Assembly: GCA_903848465.1 (NCBI GenBank)
Contig: CAINGK010000208.1
Location: 1 to 42,024 of the forward strand
Direction: 5' to 3'
DNA: 42,024 nt
DNA from: an uncultured Verrucomicrobiota bacterium
GTDB taxonomy: Bacteria; Verrucomicrobiota; Verrucomicrobiia; Verrucomicrobiales; Verrucomicrobiaceae
The position numbers and the translations under genes are program-made. Shown piece after piece: positions 32,257 through 40,466 of the stretch. The notes below the pieces were generated by a model that was given only the letters and a program-made list of their open reading frames with translations, was not told the DNA's origin and did not search any database. How positions within the stretch are numbered: position 1 is the first letter of the stretch; every line of letters begins with the position of its first letter.

Positions 32257-34269
32257 TCAAGAAACAAGCATCGGGGCCTGCTGCAGCGTGCGCTGGGCAC
32301 CAAAATCAAAGCCACCACGCTCTTCGCCCTGAGATTTCTGCACGGCCTTAGCCAGCGCCTTGCTCAATCCGTCCAGCGAGTAGGGCTTGAGCATGATGTC
32401 CACTGGCGGCGTCCGTCCTTGGCTGAGAATGGTAAATTCATCAGGATCAATGACGAAGCCGCTGCAAACCACCACCGGCACATCGTTGCCGACAGCACGC
32501 AGTTCCTTGAAGGTGTCACGGCCTGAGAGCTTGGGCATGTAAATATCGAGCAGGACGGCGTCCACCTTCTCCTTGGTGTGGAGCAGGATGTCGAGCGCCT
32601 GCTGGCCGTCACTGGCTTCCAGGACGCGGTAGCCCAGGAAACCGAGCATGTTCATGGCGATGGAGCGCACGGGGGCCTCGTCATCCACGACCAGGATGGT
32701 GGTCTGACCGCCAATGGGGGCATTGATGGCGGGGCCGTTGTCGATCGGTGCCTCCTCCTCGACCTGTTCGGGTTTGAGCAAACGCGGAAGGAACACCCGG
32801 AAGTCGCTGCCGCGACCCACTTCGCTGTCAAACTCAATCCAGCCGCCGTGCTCACGCACGATGTCCTGCGCCGTCGAGAGGCCAAGACCGGTGCCCTTGT
32901 TGGCGGCCTTTGTCGTAAAGAAGGGCTCAAAAATGCGCTGACGGTGCTCTTCGGAAATGCCGTGGCCGTTGTCCCGCACCACGAGCATGACAAATTCGGC
33001 CGTCTCATGGCTGTCAGCAGGTTTCGACGGCATGCGATGGGTGACGTTTTCCACGGCGATTTCGATCACGCCTTTGTCGGCAGGCAGCGCATCACGGGCA
33101 TTGAGGCAGAGATTGAGCATGACCTGCTCGATCTGCGTGGCGTCTCCGGTCGCGTAGGAGGCGTCCATGCCACCGCGCATCTGAATGGTGACGCGTGGAT
33201 CGACACTGTGCTTGAGGAGGTTCTGCACATCTGCCAGCAGTCGCTTGAGATTGGTGGCCTTGCGCACCGCGATGCCGGTGCTGCGGCGTGAGTAGCCGAG
33301 GAGGGATTTGACCAGCTCTGCCGCACGCGTGGTGGCGTGGTTGGCGTTTTGCAGTTTGTCACGCACGCCAGCCTGATTGGAAGCGGGTGTCAGTTCGGCG
33401 AGAGTGAGATTGCCGCGAATGGCGGTGAGGAGGTTGTTGAAGTCGTGGGCGATGCCACCGGCGAGCTGGCCGATCGTCCCCATTTTTTGCGACTCGCGGA
33501 GCTGGTTTTCCAGCACCCGCATTTCAGAGCGGTCTTTGACGATCCAGATGCGGCCAATCACTTCGCCAACATCCGTCCGCATCGGGCAGGAGCGCAAGGA
33601 GAAGACCCGGTTGTCATTGGAGACGAGAGGAGGCGTTTCATCCTGACCTTCAAGGCTGGAAACGCACTGCTCAATCCACGCGGTGATGACGGCCTTTTCC
33701 TCGAAGCGCTCGATCACGGCGTTGAGAATGCGGGTGGAGTCACGTCCGGCGATTTCTTCAACCGGTTTGCCAAGGAAATCATCAAGTTTGGCATTGGAGG
33801 CGATGATGGAACCCTGGGCATCCACCACGAGCACGCCCTCATCGCTGGCGGCGAACAGCCCCTGCAATGCCGTGAAGGCTTCACGCAGCAGGCGTTCGGC
33901 ATTGAGCAGGCGCTGCGCCGTCTGGCAGGCATGCTGCTCGGCGGCATTGAGCGCTTGGCGTTGCTTGGCAAAGATCATGTTGATGTCGCAGCGCAGCTTC
34001 CAAAAATCGGCAGGCAGCCATTCAGCAGACTGGGCATCTGGCGGAACACCCCGCAGCACCGCCGTCGTGCCTTTCATGACTGCGGTCGTGGACTTGAGTA
34101 ACCAGCCGGACATCAAATAGGCTGTCAGGAAGACTCCCCCGCCGAGCAGCACTCCAGTGATACCGAAAAACCATTCAAGGGGCTGTCCCATCATGCGGGC
34201 GGCTCCCATGGCAGGCAGAAAGCCGAACAGCCAGAGTGGAAGGAGAATGCGGAGTCTCAGGGAGTTCAT
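32257..34269 (-). CDS. Membrane-bound hybrid histidine kinase (PAS, HisKA, HATPase, receiver)
   Basis: A 670-residue sensor. The ATG at 34269 (MNSLRLRILLPLWLFGFLP) begins the first of two transmembrane helices (about 5-22 and 40-60); the longer frame to 34344 adds a non-membrane leader. A coiled coil precedes a PAS domain (about 130-195, GVLVVDAQGSIIASNAKLDDFLG). The HisKA domain has His275 in GGIAHDFNNLL, the NtrB/PAS-kinase type of H-box. ATP-binding boxes are NLCLNARDAL, VRDNGHGI and GTGLGLSTAQDIV. A C-terminal receiver has the phospho-acceptor Asp575 (LLDIYMPKLSG). No DNA-binding domain is attached and no separate response regulator is adjacent. The periplasmic part is too short to suggest a ligand. 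The small coiled-coil gene 17 bp upstream is probably cotranscribed. Confidence 0.93.
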   Translation of the reverse strand: MNSLRLRILLPLWLFGFLPAMGAARMMGQPLEWFFGITGVLLGGGVFLTAYLMSGWLLKSTTAVMKGTTAVLRGVPPDAQSAEWLPADFWKLRCDINMIFAKQRQALNAAEQHACQTAQRLLNAERLLREAFTALQGLFAASDEGVLVVDAQGSIIASNAKLDDFLGKPVEEIAGRDSTRILNAVIERFEEKAVITAWIEQCVSSLEGQDETPPLVSNDNRVFSLRSCPMRTDVGEVIGRIWIVKDRSEMRVLENQLRESQKMGTIGQLAGGIAHDFNNLLTAIRGNLTLAELTPASNQAGVRDKLQNANHATTRAAELVKSLLGYSRRSTGIAVRKATNLKRLLADVQNLLKHSVDPRVTIQMRGGMDASYATGDATQIEQVMLNLCLNARDALPADKGVIEIAVENVTHRMPSKPADSHETAEFVMLVVRDNGHGISEEHRQRIFEPFFTTKAANKGTGLGLSTAQDIVREHGGWIEFDSEVGRGSDFRVFLPRLLKPEQVEEEAPIDNGPAINAPIGGQTTILVVDDEAPVRSIAMNMLGFLGYRVLEASDGQQALDILLHTKEKVDAVLLDIYMPKLSGRDTFKELRAVGNDVPVVVCSGFVIDPDEFTILSQGRTPPVDIMLKPYSLDGLSKALAKAVQKSQGEERGGFDFGAQRTLQQAPMLVS

Positions 34270-34286
34270 AATGGATGGGATAAAAG

Positions 34287-34889
34287 TCAGTTGGCGGGAT
34301 TTGAGACAGAGGCGTTCGTGCGGCTGATGATCTTGTGCATGCAATGCTCGACGGCCGCATTGAGGTGGCTCTCCAGCCAGGTTTCAATTTCACCACGCAG
34401 CGTGGCGAGGCCCGCCTGCACCGACTGTCCGGCAGCAGGAAGCCGTTGCTCCAACCGATCCAAGCGGTCGCTTAAAGCACTCACGTTCATGGCGATACCG
34501 AAAATATCGTGGCGCAACTGGTCGATTTGAGCCGCCCAGTCCTGCCCTGTGGCAGATGCAGCCTTGGCGGATGGCTGGAGTGTGGTGACCGCAGATTGTT
34601 CTGTCAGGTGCAAATCTGCTGACAGGACCTCTTCAGGGGCCTTGGTAAACGGCTGAAGTGCTGCATGAGCCGCAGCCTGCCGTGGATAATTGGGGGTTGC
34701 TCTGGGTCCAATTTCCAGTGCTGGTGGCGAAAAAGCGCCGCCTAAAGCTCCCATGATGGGCTCGGTGCTGATTTGACCTGGAGAATGATTCATCACCTTC
34801 TCAGGAGAAGCGGGCATGGCGGTGGGTTCTTGAGGACTTTCGGCCTCAGAACTTTGGCGTTGCGTAGAGAATGAGAATGGTAAAGGCAT
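34287..34889 (-). CDS. Small coiled-coil protein upstream of the histidine kinase, unknown function
   Basis: A 200-residue protein of unknown family with no signal peptide or membrane segment. Residues 1-115 are Pro/Ser/Ala-rich and probably disordered. Residues about 118-190 form amphipathic helices with heptad-like spacing (IDQLRHDIFGIAMNVSALSDRLDRLEQR and the following segments), suggesting a coiled coil. It stops 17 bp before the kinase start on the same strand, so the two are likely an operon, and an accessory or signalling-partner role is conceivable. The reading frame is supported by its sensible composition and position; no homologue was recognised. Confidence 0.6.
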   Translation of the reverse strand: MPLPFSFSTQRQSSEAESPQEPTAMPASPEKVMNHSPGQISTEPIMGALGGAFSPPALEIGPRATPNYPRQAAAHAALQPFTKAPEEVLSADLHLTEQSAVTTLQPSAKAASATGQDWAAQIDQLRHDIFGIAMNVSALSDRLDRLEQRLPAAGQSVQAGLATLRGEIETWLESHLNAAVEHCMHKIISRTNASVSNPAN

Positions 34890-35189
34890 GCTTGGAATCA
34901 GGCAGTCTGAGTAATTTTATCAATATTAACAATAAAATCCATAATTATTTTAAATTATTTGAACGCTTAATGCATTTATATTGGAAATTCGCCTTCACTC
35001 TGCCCCCCAGATTGAAGACCTTCAAATTCACCTAAATCATTGCTTAACAATGAACTGAATCATAGACCAGCCCAGGTTTATGCGGCATTTTTTCACGCCG
35101 ACACTCTAAAATAGGTCGTATCGCCGCCAACCTCTTCAAAAAAAGCACCGCCTTGCGCGATCATCCGCAGTGGCTAACCTCTCCACCAC
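34890..35189. promoter_or_regulatory. AT-rich divergent intergenic region
   Basis: This 300-bp stretch has no gene. Its part next to the minus-strand gene (about 34911-34985) is very rich in A and T, in contrast to the G+C-rich flanks. It must hold the divergent promoters of the coiled-coil/kinase unit (minus) and fur (plus). I could not assign -35/-10 pairs with confidence and saw no good match to a Fur box. Confidence 0.45.
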
Positions 35190-35669
35190 ATGGACGAACG
35201 TATCACTCAACGCTTGGAAACACACTTGGCTAGCCAAGGACTGCGCCGCACCAAGCAGCGGGATGTCATTGTCGAGGCTGCCTTTGCCACCGATGACCAC
35301 TTCAAAGCAGAGGAACTGCTGGAGAAGGCGCGCAAGCTCGACAGCACCGTTTCGCGGGCCACCGTCTATCGCACCCTAACTCTGCTGGTGGAGTGCGGGC
35401 TGCTACGCGAAGTCGATCTAGGCCGTGACCAGACCTACTACGACCCCAATTTCCTCGACAAACCCCAGCACAATCACCTCATCTGCCTCGATTGTGATCG
35501 AGTGGTGGAGTTTGAGGATGACCACACTGCCCTGCTGCATGACTGCATCACGCGGCGGTTGGGGTTCCAACCGAGCATGAAGAGCATGCGCATCGAAGCC
35601 CATTGTGATGAACTTCGACGGCTGGGGAAATGCACTTACCGAGATGCGAAACTCGCGGTGGCAGTTTGA
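35190..35669 (+). CDS. fur: Ferric uptake regulator (Fur)
   Basis: A 159-residue Fur-family repressor that binds DNA when loaded with metal, typically Fe(II). The winged helix contains LRRTKQRDVIVEAAF and the recognition helix SRATVYRTLTLLVECGLLREV. The metal/dimer domain has HNHLICLDCDRVVEFED, the classical Fur signature, with one CxxC. The C-terminal second CxxC found in many Fur proteins is absent; only a single Cys (GKCTY) remains. It looks like the canonical Fur of this genome compared with the His-rich paralogue at 1720. It ends 11 bp from the convergent nagB stop. Autoregulation is common in the family but no box was seen. Confidence 0.9.
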   Translation: MDERITQRLETHLASQGLRRTKQRDVIVEAAFATDDHFKAEELLEKARKLDSTVSRATVYRTLTLLVECGLLREVDLGRDQTYYDPNFLDKPQHNHLICLDCDRVVEFEDDHTALLHDCITRRLGFQPSMKSMRIEAHCDELRRLGKCTYRDAKLAVAV

Positions 35670-35680
35670 TTGAAAAAAGT

Positions 35681-37567
35681 TTAAGCCCGGCGCCAGCGCT
35701 GGAAGGTCTCAATCGCCTCATACTCGGCTAGACCGAGCGCATCATACAGCCGCGCATTTTCGCGATTGGTCTCTGGGGCTTCTTTTTCCAGAGAAGACAG
35801 GGCACCGTAGCGTGAGATGGCGTTGGCCTTGCGCTCAATCTGCAAGGGGCTCATCGGAATCGCCATGTCGATCTCGTGCGACTCCAGCGGACGCTCTTTA
35901 CCACGGTACAACCACACGCTGCACGAACCCGCGAACTCCTCGCCAGCACACGCCTGCAAGGCAGCCACCAGCAGGCGGAAGCAAATGCCCGCCACACTCG
36001 ATGGATCGGCAGCGTCTCCTGTGATGTAAATCTGATGGGGCTTGTGCTCCATGAGCAGACGCACCAGCGCCTTGTTGTCTTCCTCCGTGCTCTTGAAGCG
36101 GCGGTAACGGCCCTGCTCATAAAAGGGCAGGTCCACAAAGGTGACGCGGTCGTTGGCCAGCCCCACCGTGTGGGCCGCATCGCGCAGTTCACCGCGCAAG
36201 ATCAGGCCCTTGAGCTGCCGCAGCAGCGGCGAATCCTCACCGAATTCCCCCTTGGCCTCCAGCAAGCTCAGCGCTTCCCGCGCATAGGCCACCTGGGCAC
36301 CCCACGTAGCAGGATTGGCCGCATTGGAGGCCAGTTCGAGCAGGGTTTCGGCAAATTTATCCGCCTCACTGTCCGGCACACGCAGACTGCCAGAAGTCAG
36401 CGCGATCAAGCGCACGTCATGCCCCTGTTCGACCATTCGATCAATCGTGCCCCCCATGCCAGTGATGGCATCCTGCGGCTCCGGACTGAAGACCAAGCAG
36501 CGCTTCGGATAGGGCCGCGCACGCTCCGGGCGGTATGTGTCGTCCTCATCAGGCTTGCCGCCCGGCCAGCCGGTGATGGTGTGCTGCAACTGGTTGAAAA
36601 TGCGGATGTTGAGCTGGTAGGCCGGCCCCTGCTCGGACAGCAGATCGGAAAGGCCGTTTTCATTGTAGTGCTCATCCACGAGCTTCAAAATCGGTCGCTT
36701 GATCTTGAAGGCCTGCCACACCATCGCTCGGCGAGTCTCACGCGGTGTCCAGGATGCCGGACCGACGAGCCAGGGCAGTTTGATGCGGGTGAGTTCGCGG
36801 GAAGCACCGTGATCGATGAAAAACCGCGCATCCGGGTGGTCCTGCAAGAATGAGGCAGAAATGACCTCAGTCATCGGCCCTTCAACGGCTTTGGCCACCA
36901 TGACGGCTTTGTTTTCGCCCCAAGCCATGAGTACCAGCTTTTTCGCCCGCAGAATCGAACCCACCCCCATAGTGATGGCGAAATGCGGCACATTCTGCTC
37001 CCCACGGAAATCGCTCGCGGCATCCTGGCGTGTCACGCGGTCCAGCGTGATACGGCGAGTGAGTGAATCACGGCTGGAACCGGGTTCATTGAAGCCGATG
37101 TGGCCCGTCCGGCCGATGCCGAGAATCTGCAGATCGATGCCGCCGACGGCTTCGATCTTCTCTTCATACTCTCGGCAATGGTTGAAAACCTGATCTCCCG
37201 GCACCGTGCCACTAGGGAGATTGATGTTCGCTTTCGGGATGTCGATGTGGTCAAACAACTGCTCCGCCATGAACATCGAGTAACTCTCAGGATGGTCAGA
37301 GCTGAGGCCGTAGTACTCGTCGAGATTGAAGGTGATGACGTTTTTAAAGCTCAGCCCTTCCTCTTTGTGCAGACGAATCAGTTCACGGTAAAACGGCACC
37401 GGTGTCGATCCCGTTGCCATCCCCAGTACCGCAGGATTTCCTGCCTTGTTCTTCGTTTCAATCAGCAGTTTCACTTCCTGCGCCAGCGTCTTGGCCGCTT
37501 TGGCGGAGTCTGGGAAAATGACAGTCGGAACTTTCTCGTAGGCTTCGGCGGGAGGACGAATGGACAT
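35681..37567 (-). CDS. nagB: Glucosamine-6-phosphate deaminase fused to a degenerate PIG-L domain
   Basis: A 628-residue two-domain protein. The N-terminal about 300 residues are NagB, converting glucosamine-6-phosphate to fructose-6-phosphate and ammonia: GMATGSTPVPFYREL, TFNLDEYYGL, HPESYSMFM and GIGRTGHIGFNEPGS are intact. The C-terminal half is a PIG-L/LmbE-type domain, as in some Bacteroidetes NagB proteins. Its metal motifs are lost: the HPDDD site near residue 360 reads SPEPQD, and the distal His region near 520 reads DPSSVAGIC. That domain is probably structural or regulatory. The start is the ATG at 37567; a GTG at 37588 would add seven residues. Ammonia release links it loosely to the nitrogen theme of amt. 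A structured repeat lies about 65-105 bp upstream. Confidence 0.92.
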   Translation of the reverse strand: MSIRPPAEAYEKVPTVIFPDSAKAAKTLAQEVKLLIETKNKAGNPAVLGMATGSTPVPFYRELIRLHKEEGLSFKNVITFNLDEYYGLSSDHPESYSMFMAEQLFDHIDIPKANINLPSGTVPGDQVFNHCREYEEKIEAVGGIDLQILGIGRTGHIGFNEPGSSRDSLTRRITLDRVTRQDAASDFRGEQNVPHFAITMGVGSILRAKKLVLMAWGENKAVMVAKAVEGPMTEVISASFLQDHPDARFFIDHGASRELTRIKLPWLVGPASWTPRETRRAMVWQAFKIKRPILKLVDEHYNENGLSDLLSEQGPAYQLNIRIFNQLQHTITGWPGGKPDEDDTYRPERARPYPKRCLVFSPEPQDAITGMGGTIDRMVEQGHDVRLIALTSGSLRVPDSEADKFAETLLELASNAANPATWGAQVAYAREALSLLEAKGEFGEDSPLLRQLKGLILRGELRDAAHTVGLANDRVTFVDLPFYEQGRYRRFKSTEEDNKALVRLLMEHKPHQIYITGDAADPSSVAGICFRLLVAALQACAGEEFAGSCSVWLYRGKERPLESHEIDMAIPMSPLQIERKANAISRYGALSSLEKEAPETNRENARLYDALGLAEYEAIETFQRWRRA

Positions 37568-37630
37568 GGTGTTAGGTTGGGGGTCCACGAACAGAACTCG
37601 AATTGCCGCTCACGCAACCCGCTTTCCGTT

Positions 37631-37674
37631 GTGCTACGCCTAATGCTAGGCGCGGCGGTATGCATACCTAGCAC
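37631..37674. repeat. Nested inverted repeats (possible three-way junction) upstream of nagB
   Basis: An outer stem GTGCTA/TAGCAC (37631-37636 with 37669-37674) encloses two perfect inner inverted repeats. One is CGCCTA-ATGC-TAGGCG (37637-37652) and the other is the 12-bp palindrome GGTATGCATACC (37657-37668). All three pair perfectly and together could form a three-way junction in RNA or single-stranded DNA. It lies between the lipA stop and the nagB start, both minus strand, so it may be a nagB leader element, an operator, or a small mobile repeat. Confidence 0.55.
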
Positions 37675-37733
37675 CAAAGTACCACTTTCCTTTGATAGGG
37701 TTATCCATGGGCTGCGGGAGTCCTCACCCGCCT

Positions 37734-38636
37734 TTACTCCAGATCCAGCTCAGGCTTGAAATCCGAAGCGTGGTACGAACTGCGCACCAGCGGCGCACTC
37801 GCCACGTGGCGGAACCCCTTTTTCAAGGCGATCTGCTTGTAGTTCTCAAACGTGTCCGGGTGGACGTACTCGATCACCGGCAGATGCTGGGGTGAGGGGC
37901 GCAGATACTGGCCCAAGGTCAGCACGGTCACGTCATGCTCACGCAGGTCATCCATCGCTTGAAACAATTCCGTCTCGGTCTCGCCGAGTCCGAGCATGAG
38001 ACCACTCTTCGTGGCGCACTTGGTGCCGAGTTCTTCCGCCATCGCCTTCGCACGCTTCAACACATGCAAGCTGCGGTGATACATCGCCCGGCTGCGCACC
38101 AGCGGCGTCAGGCGCTCCACGGTTTCGAGATTGTGATTGAAGATATGAGGCTTCGCCTTCATCACGACTTCCAGCGCGTCGTCCTTGCCATTGAAATCAG
38201 GCACGAGAATCTCAATCGTGATCGTAGGCACGGCTTCACGCACGGCTTCGATGGTGCGGGCAAAGTGTTCCGCGCCGCCGTCCTTCATGTCATCGCGCGC
38301 CACGGCGGTGATGACGATGTGATTCAAGCCCATGCGTTTCGTCGCCTCGGCCACACGCTGCGGCTCATCGGCTTCCAGTGCAAAGGGTTTGGCCGTTTTG
38401 ACCGCACAGAACCCGCAGGCACGCGTGCAGCGGTCGCCGGCGATCATGAACGTCGCCGAACCCTGGCTCCAGCACTCCCAGCGGTTCGGGCATTGCGCCT
38501 CTTCGCAGACGGTGTGCAGCTTCAAATCGGTGATCAGCCCCTTGGTGCTCCAGAACTTCGGGTCACGCGGCAGAGTCACGCGGATCCATTCCGGTTTTTT
38601 GTCGCGATGCAGGGCGGGGTCGATCTTGGGGGTCAT
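37734..38636 (-). CDS. lipA: Lipoyl synthase
   Basis: A 300-residue radical SAM enzyme that inserts two sulfur atoms into the octanoyl chain on lipoyl domains. The ATG at 38636 (MTPKIDPALHRDKKPEWIRV) is chosen over the open frame to 38744, whose first 36 codons overlap the divergent pyrD promoter region and look non-coding. The auxiliary-cluster Cys motif is in CEEAQCPNRWECW. The radical SAM motif is CTRACGFCAV. The C-terminal RSSYHAS provides the conserved Ser ligand region. All motifs are intact and the length is normal. No lipB gene is adjacent. Confidence 0.96.
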   Translation of the reverse strand: MTPKIDPALHRDKKPEWIRVTLPRDPKFWSTKGLITDLKLHTVCEEAQCPNRWECWSQGSATFMIAGDRCTRACGFCAVKTAKPFALEADEPQRVAEATKRMGLNHIVITAVARDDMKDGGAEHFARTIEAVREAVPTITIEILVPDFNGKDDALEVVMKAKPHIFNHNLETVERLTPLVRSRAMYHRSLHVLKRAKAMAEELGTKCATKSGLMLGLGETETELFQAMDDLREHDVTVLTLGQYLRPSPQHLPVIEYVHPDTFENYKQIALKKGFRHVASAPLVRSSYHASDFKPELDLE

Positions 38637-38742
38637 GGGGCTTGGGCGGGAGTGATGAATGGCCCAAATGGGGGCAATTGCAACGCGTTTGGACATCCTA
38701 GCACGGCGCGATAGAATCGAGAGCCTGCCGCCCCCCTTCCTC

Positions 38743-39858
38743 ATGTCCCTCTACTCCACCCTGATTCGTCCCCTGCTCTTCAAGCTCGACGCAGAAACCG
38801 CTCATCATGGGACGATTGAGGCGTGTCGCATCGCAGGAGCGCTACCTTGGGTGCCGCAGCTCACCCGGGCCTGCCTGGAATTCACCGCACCCGAGCTGCA
38901 GTGCGAGGTCGCGGGGCTGCGGCTCGACCACCCCATCGGCCTCGCTGCTGGCTGGGACAAAAGCGGGCGCGCCCTGCGCATGCTGGATCACCTGGGATTC
39001 GCGTTTGCCGAGATCGGTTCCATCTCCGCGCAGCCGTCGCTGGGCAACCCAAAGCCGCGCCTGTTCCGGCTGCCGCAAGATCAGGCCATCATCGTCAACT
39101 ACGGCCTGCCCAACGAGGGCGCAGAGGTCGTCGCGCCCCGACTTGCCGCACATCGCATGCGGATTCCACTCGGCGTGAACATCGTTAAAACCAACTACGG
39201 CCCCGCCGCTCCCGCATGCAGTGACGAAGCCATTCTCGCCGACTATGAGCGCAGTGTCGCGCTGCTGCATCGCCATGCCGGTTATCTAATGCTGAACCTG
39301 AGCTGCCCCAATGCCGTCGGCGGCAAGGACTTCTTCGCCCAGCCCGGCAACATCACCCGCCTGTTGCACTTGCTGAAACCGCTCGACCTCACCTGCCCCG
39401 TCTTTTTGAAAGTCGCGCCCCGTGATGACCCGGCAGAACACGAGCGACTATTGGCGGAAGTGGACGCCTTCGACTTCGTGCGCGGCTTTTCCTTCAATCT
39501 CCCGCCCGGCAAACCCGACACCCTGCGCCTCACCACACCCCACAGCGAATGGGAGCATCTGCCTGGAGCCGTCTCCGGCAAACCCGTCGAAGACTTGATC
39601 AACCGCTGCATCGCCGGCCTCGCCACGCGGATGAACCGCCAGCGCCACATCATCATCGGTACCGGCGGCGTCTTCACCGCAGCCGATGCCTACCGCAAAC
39701 TCCGCTTCGGTGCTTCGCTCGTGCAAATCTATACCGCCCTCATCTATGAAGGCCCCGGCGTCATCCCACGCATCAACCAGGGGCTTTGCAGCCTACTGGC
39801 CAAAGATGGATTTCGGCATGTGCGCGAAGCAATCGGTGCCGATCTCCCCCACGCCTAG
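38743..39858 (+). CDS. pyrD: Dihydroorotate dehydrogenase, class 2-like with a Cys at the catalytic base position
   Basis: A 371-residue flavoenzyme of pyrimidine synthesis. The ATG at 38743 (MSLYSTLIRPLLFKLDAETAHH) gives the N-terminal membrane-association helices of class 2 (quinone-dependent) enzymes. LAAGWDKSGRALRMLDHLGFAFAEIGSI, GNPKPRLFRLPQ and the C-terminal GASLVQIYTALIYEGP also match class 2. The active-site segment reads LNLSCPN with Cys188. Class 2 enzymes normally have Ser here (NISSPN) and Cys is the class 1 base. NYGLPNEGAEVV replaces the usual MGFNNxG. It therefore looks like a class 2 scaffold with a class 1-like base. It ends 4 bp from the convergent VOC gene. Confidence 0.92.
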   Translation: MSLYSTLIRPLLFKLDAETAHHGTIEACRIAGALPWVPQLTRACLEFTAPELQCEVAGLRLDHPIGLAAGWDKSGRALRMLDHLGFAFAEIGSISAQPSLGNPKPRLFRLPQDQAIIVNYGLPNEGAEVVAPRLAAHRMRIPLGVNIVKTNYGPAAPACSDEAILADYERSVALLHRHAGYLMLNLSCPNAVGGKDFFAQPGNITRLLHLLKPLDLTCPVFLKVAPRDDPAEHERLLAEVDAFDFVRGFSFNLPPGKPDTLRLTTPHSEWEHLPGAVSGKPVEDLINRCIAGLATRMNRQRHIIIGTGGVFTAADAYRKLRFGASLVQIYTALIYEGPGVIPRINQGLCSLLAKDGFRHVREAIGADLPHA

Positions 39859-39862
39859 TCGA

Positions 39863-40213
39863 TCAATGCGCGCGTTTACGCGTCAGCATGATCTCATTGC
39901 CCTCAGTATCCACACACATAGCTAAGTGCGGCGGCTCACCATTCTCAGGCTGCGGCTCCCGCGTGAGCTGACCACCTGCGGCCACAATTTCACGCGCCCC
40001 CTCAATGACATCGGCCACCTGAAAACTAAGCCCAGTCCAGGTACGCCCCCCTTCACCACCGCCATGAATGCCAATGATGCCGTCACAGATCGACACCTCG
40101 CTGATGATGTCGTTCTGCTTCAGGATCGCACCGCCAAAGACGGTGGCATAAAAATTCACCGCGCGGTTCATATCCACCGCCCAGATCACATATTTGAGTC
40201 GTTCCACTTTCAT
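39863..40213 (-). CDS. VOC (glyoxalase/bleomycin-resistance fold) family protein
   Basis: A 116-residue protein of the vicinal oxygen chelate superfamily. MKVERLKYVIWAVDMNRAVNFYATVFGG is the classical first beta-alpha-beta unit and GNEIMLTRKR the last strand. The ATG at 40213 has a good Shine-Dalgarno sequence (AGGGAGG just upstream). The frame is open to an ATG at 40342, which would add 43 plausible-looking residues (MPDLREFLQERISAYLESA) behind a GGAG. That longer form cannot be excluded. Such proteins include glyoxalases, dioxygenases and drug-binding proteins, and the activity of this one is unknown. It is downstream of the ATP-grasp gene on the same strand, with about 80 bp or more between them. 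Confidence 0.82.
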   Translation of the reverse strand: MKVERLKYVIWAVDMNRAVNFYATVFGGAILKQNDIISEVSICDGIIGIHGGGEGGRTWTGLSFQVADVIEGAREIVAAGGQLTREPQPENGEPPHLAMCVDTEGNEIMLTRKRAH

Positions 40214-40382
40214 GCAGCCTCCCTGCCACAGTCTGCCCGCTGAAGACAGCGAATCTTGGTAGGTATCGCTAACGATTGCTTCAGGGGCACTCTCAAGATA
40301 CGCCGATATTCGCTCTTGTAGGAATTCTCTCAGATCAGGCATATCCAGTGCTCCATTTTGGCCGAACGTTCAAGCTCTGGCA

Positions 40383-40466
40383 CGGGAGGGGCGGCGCAAA
40401 CCATGGCCGAAGCGGGTGACATTCAAATTACGGCTGGCTTCGATATGACACCAAGCGCCCCTCCCG
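40383..40466. repeat. Long-range inverted repeat over the 3' end of the ATP-grasp gene
   Basis: CGGGAGGGGCG (40383-40393) and its exact complement (40456-40466) are 62 nt apart. Within the gap CGAAGC (40408-40413) pairs with GCTTCG (40437-40442). The internal loops are nearly symmetric (14 and 13 nt). The structure spans the stop codon of the ATP-grasp gene. It may stabilise the 3' end of the transcript; there is no T-tract, so it is not a classical terminator. Confidence 0.45.

Noticed and set aside
37631..37674. An integron attC site
   Set aside because: The structure is attC-sized, but the required RYYYAAC and GTTRRRY core sites are absent. The same applies to the repeat at 40383-40466.
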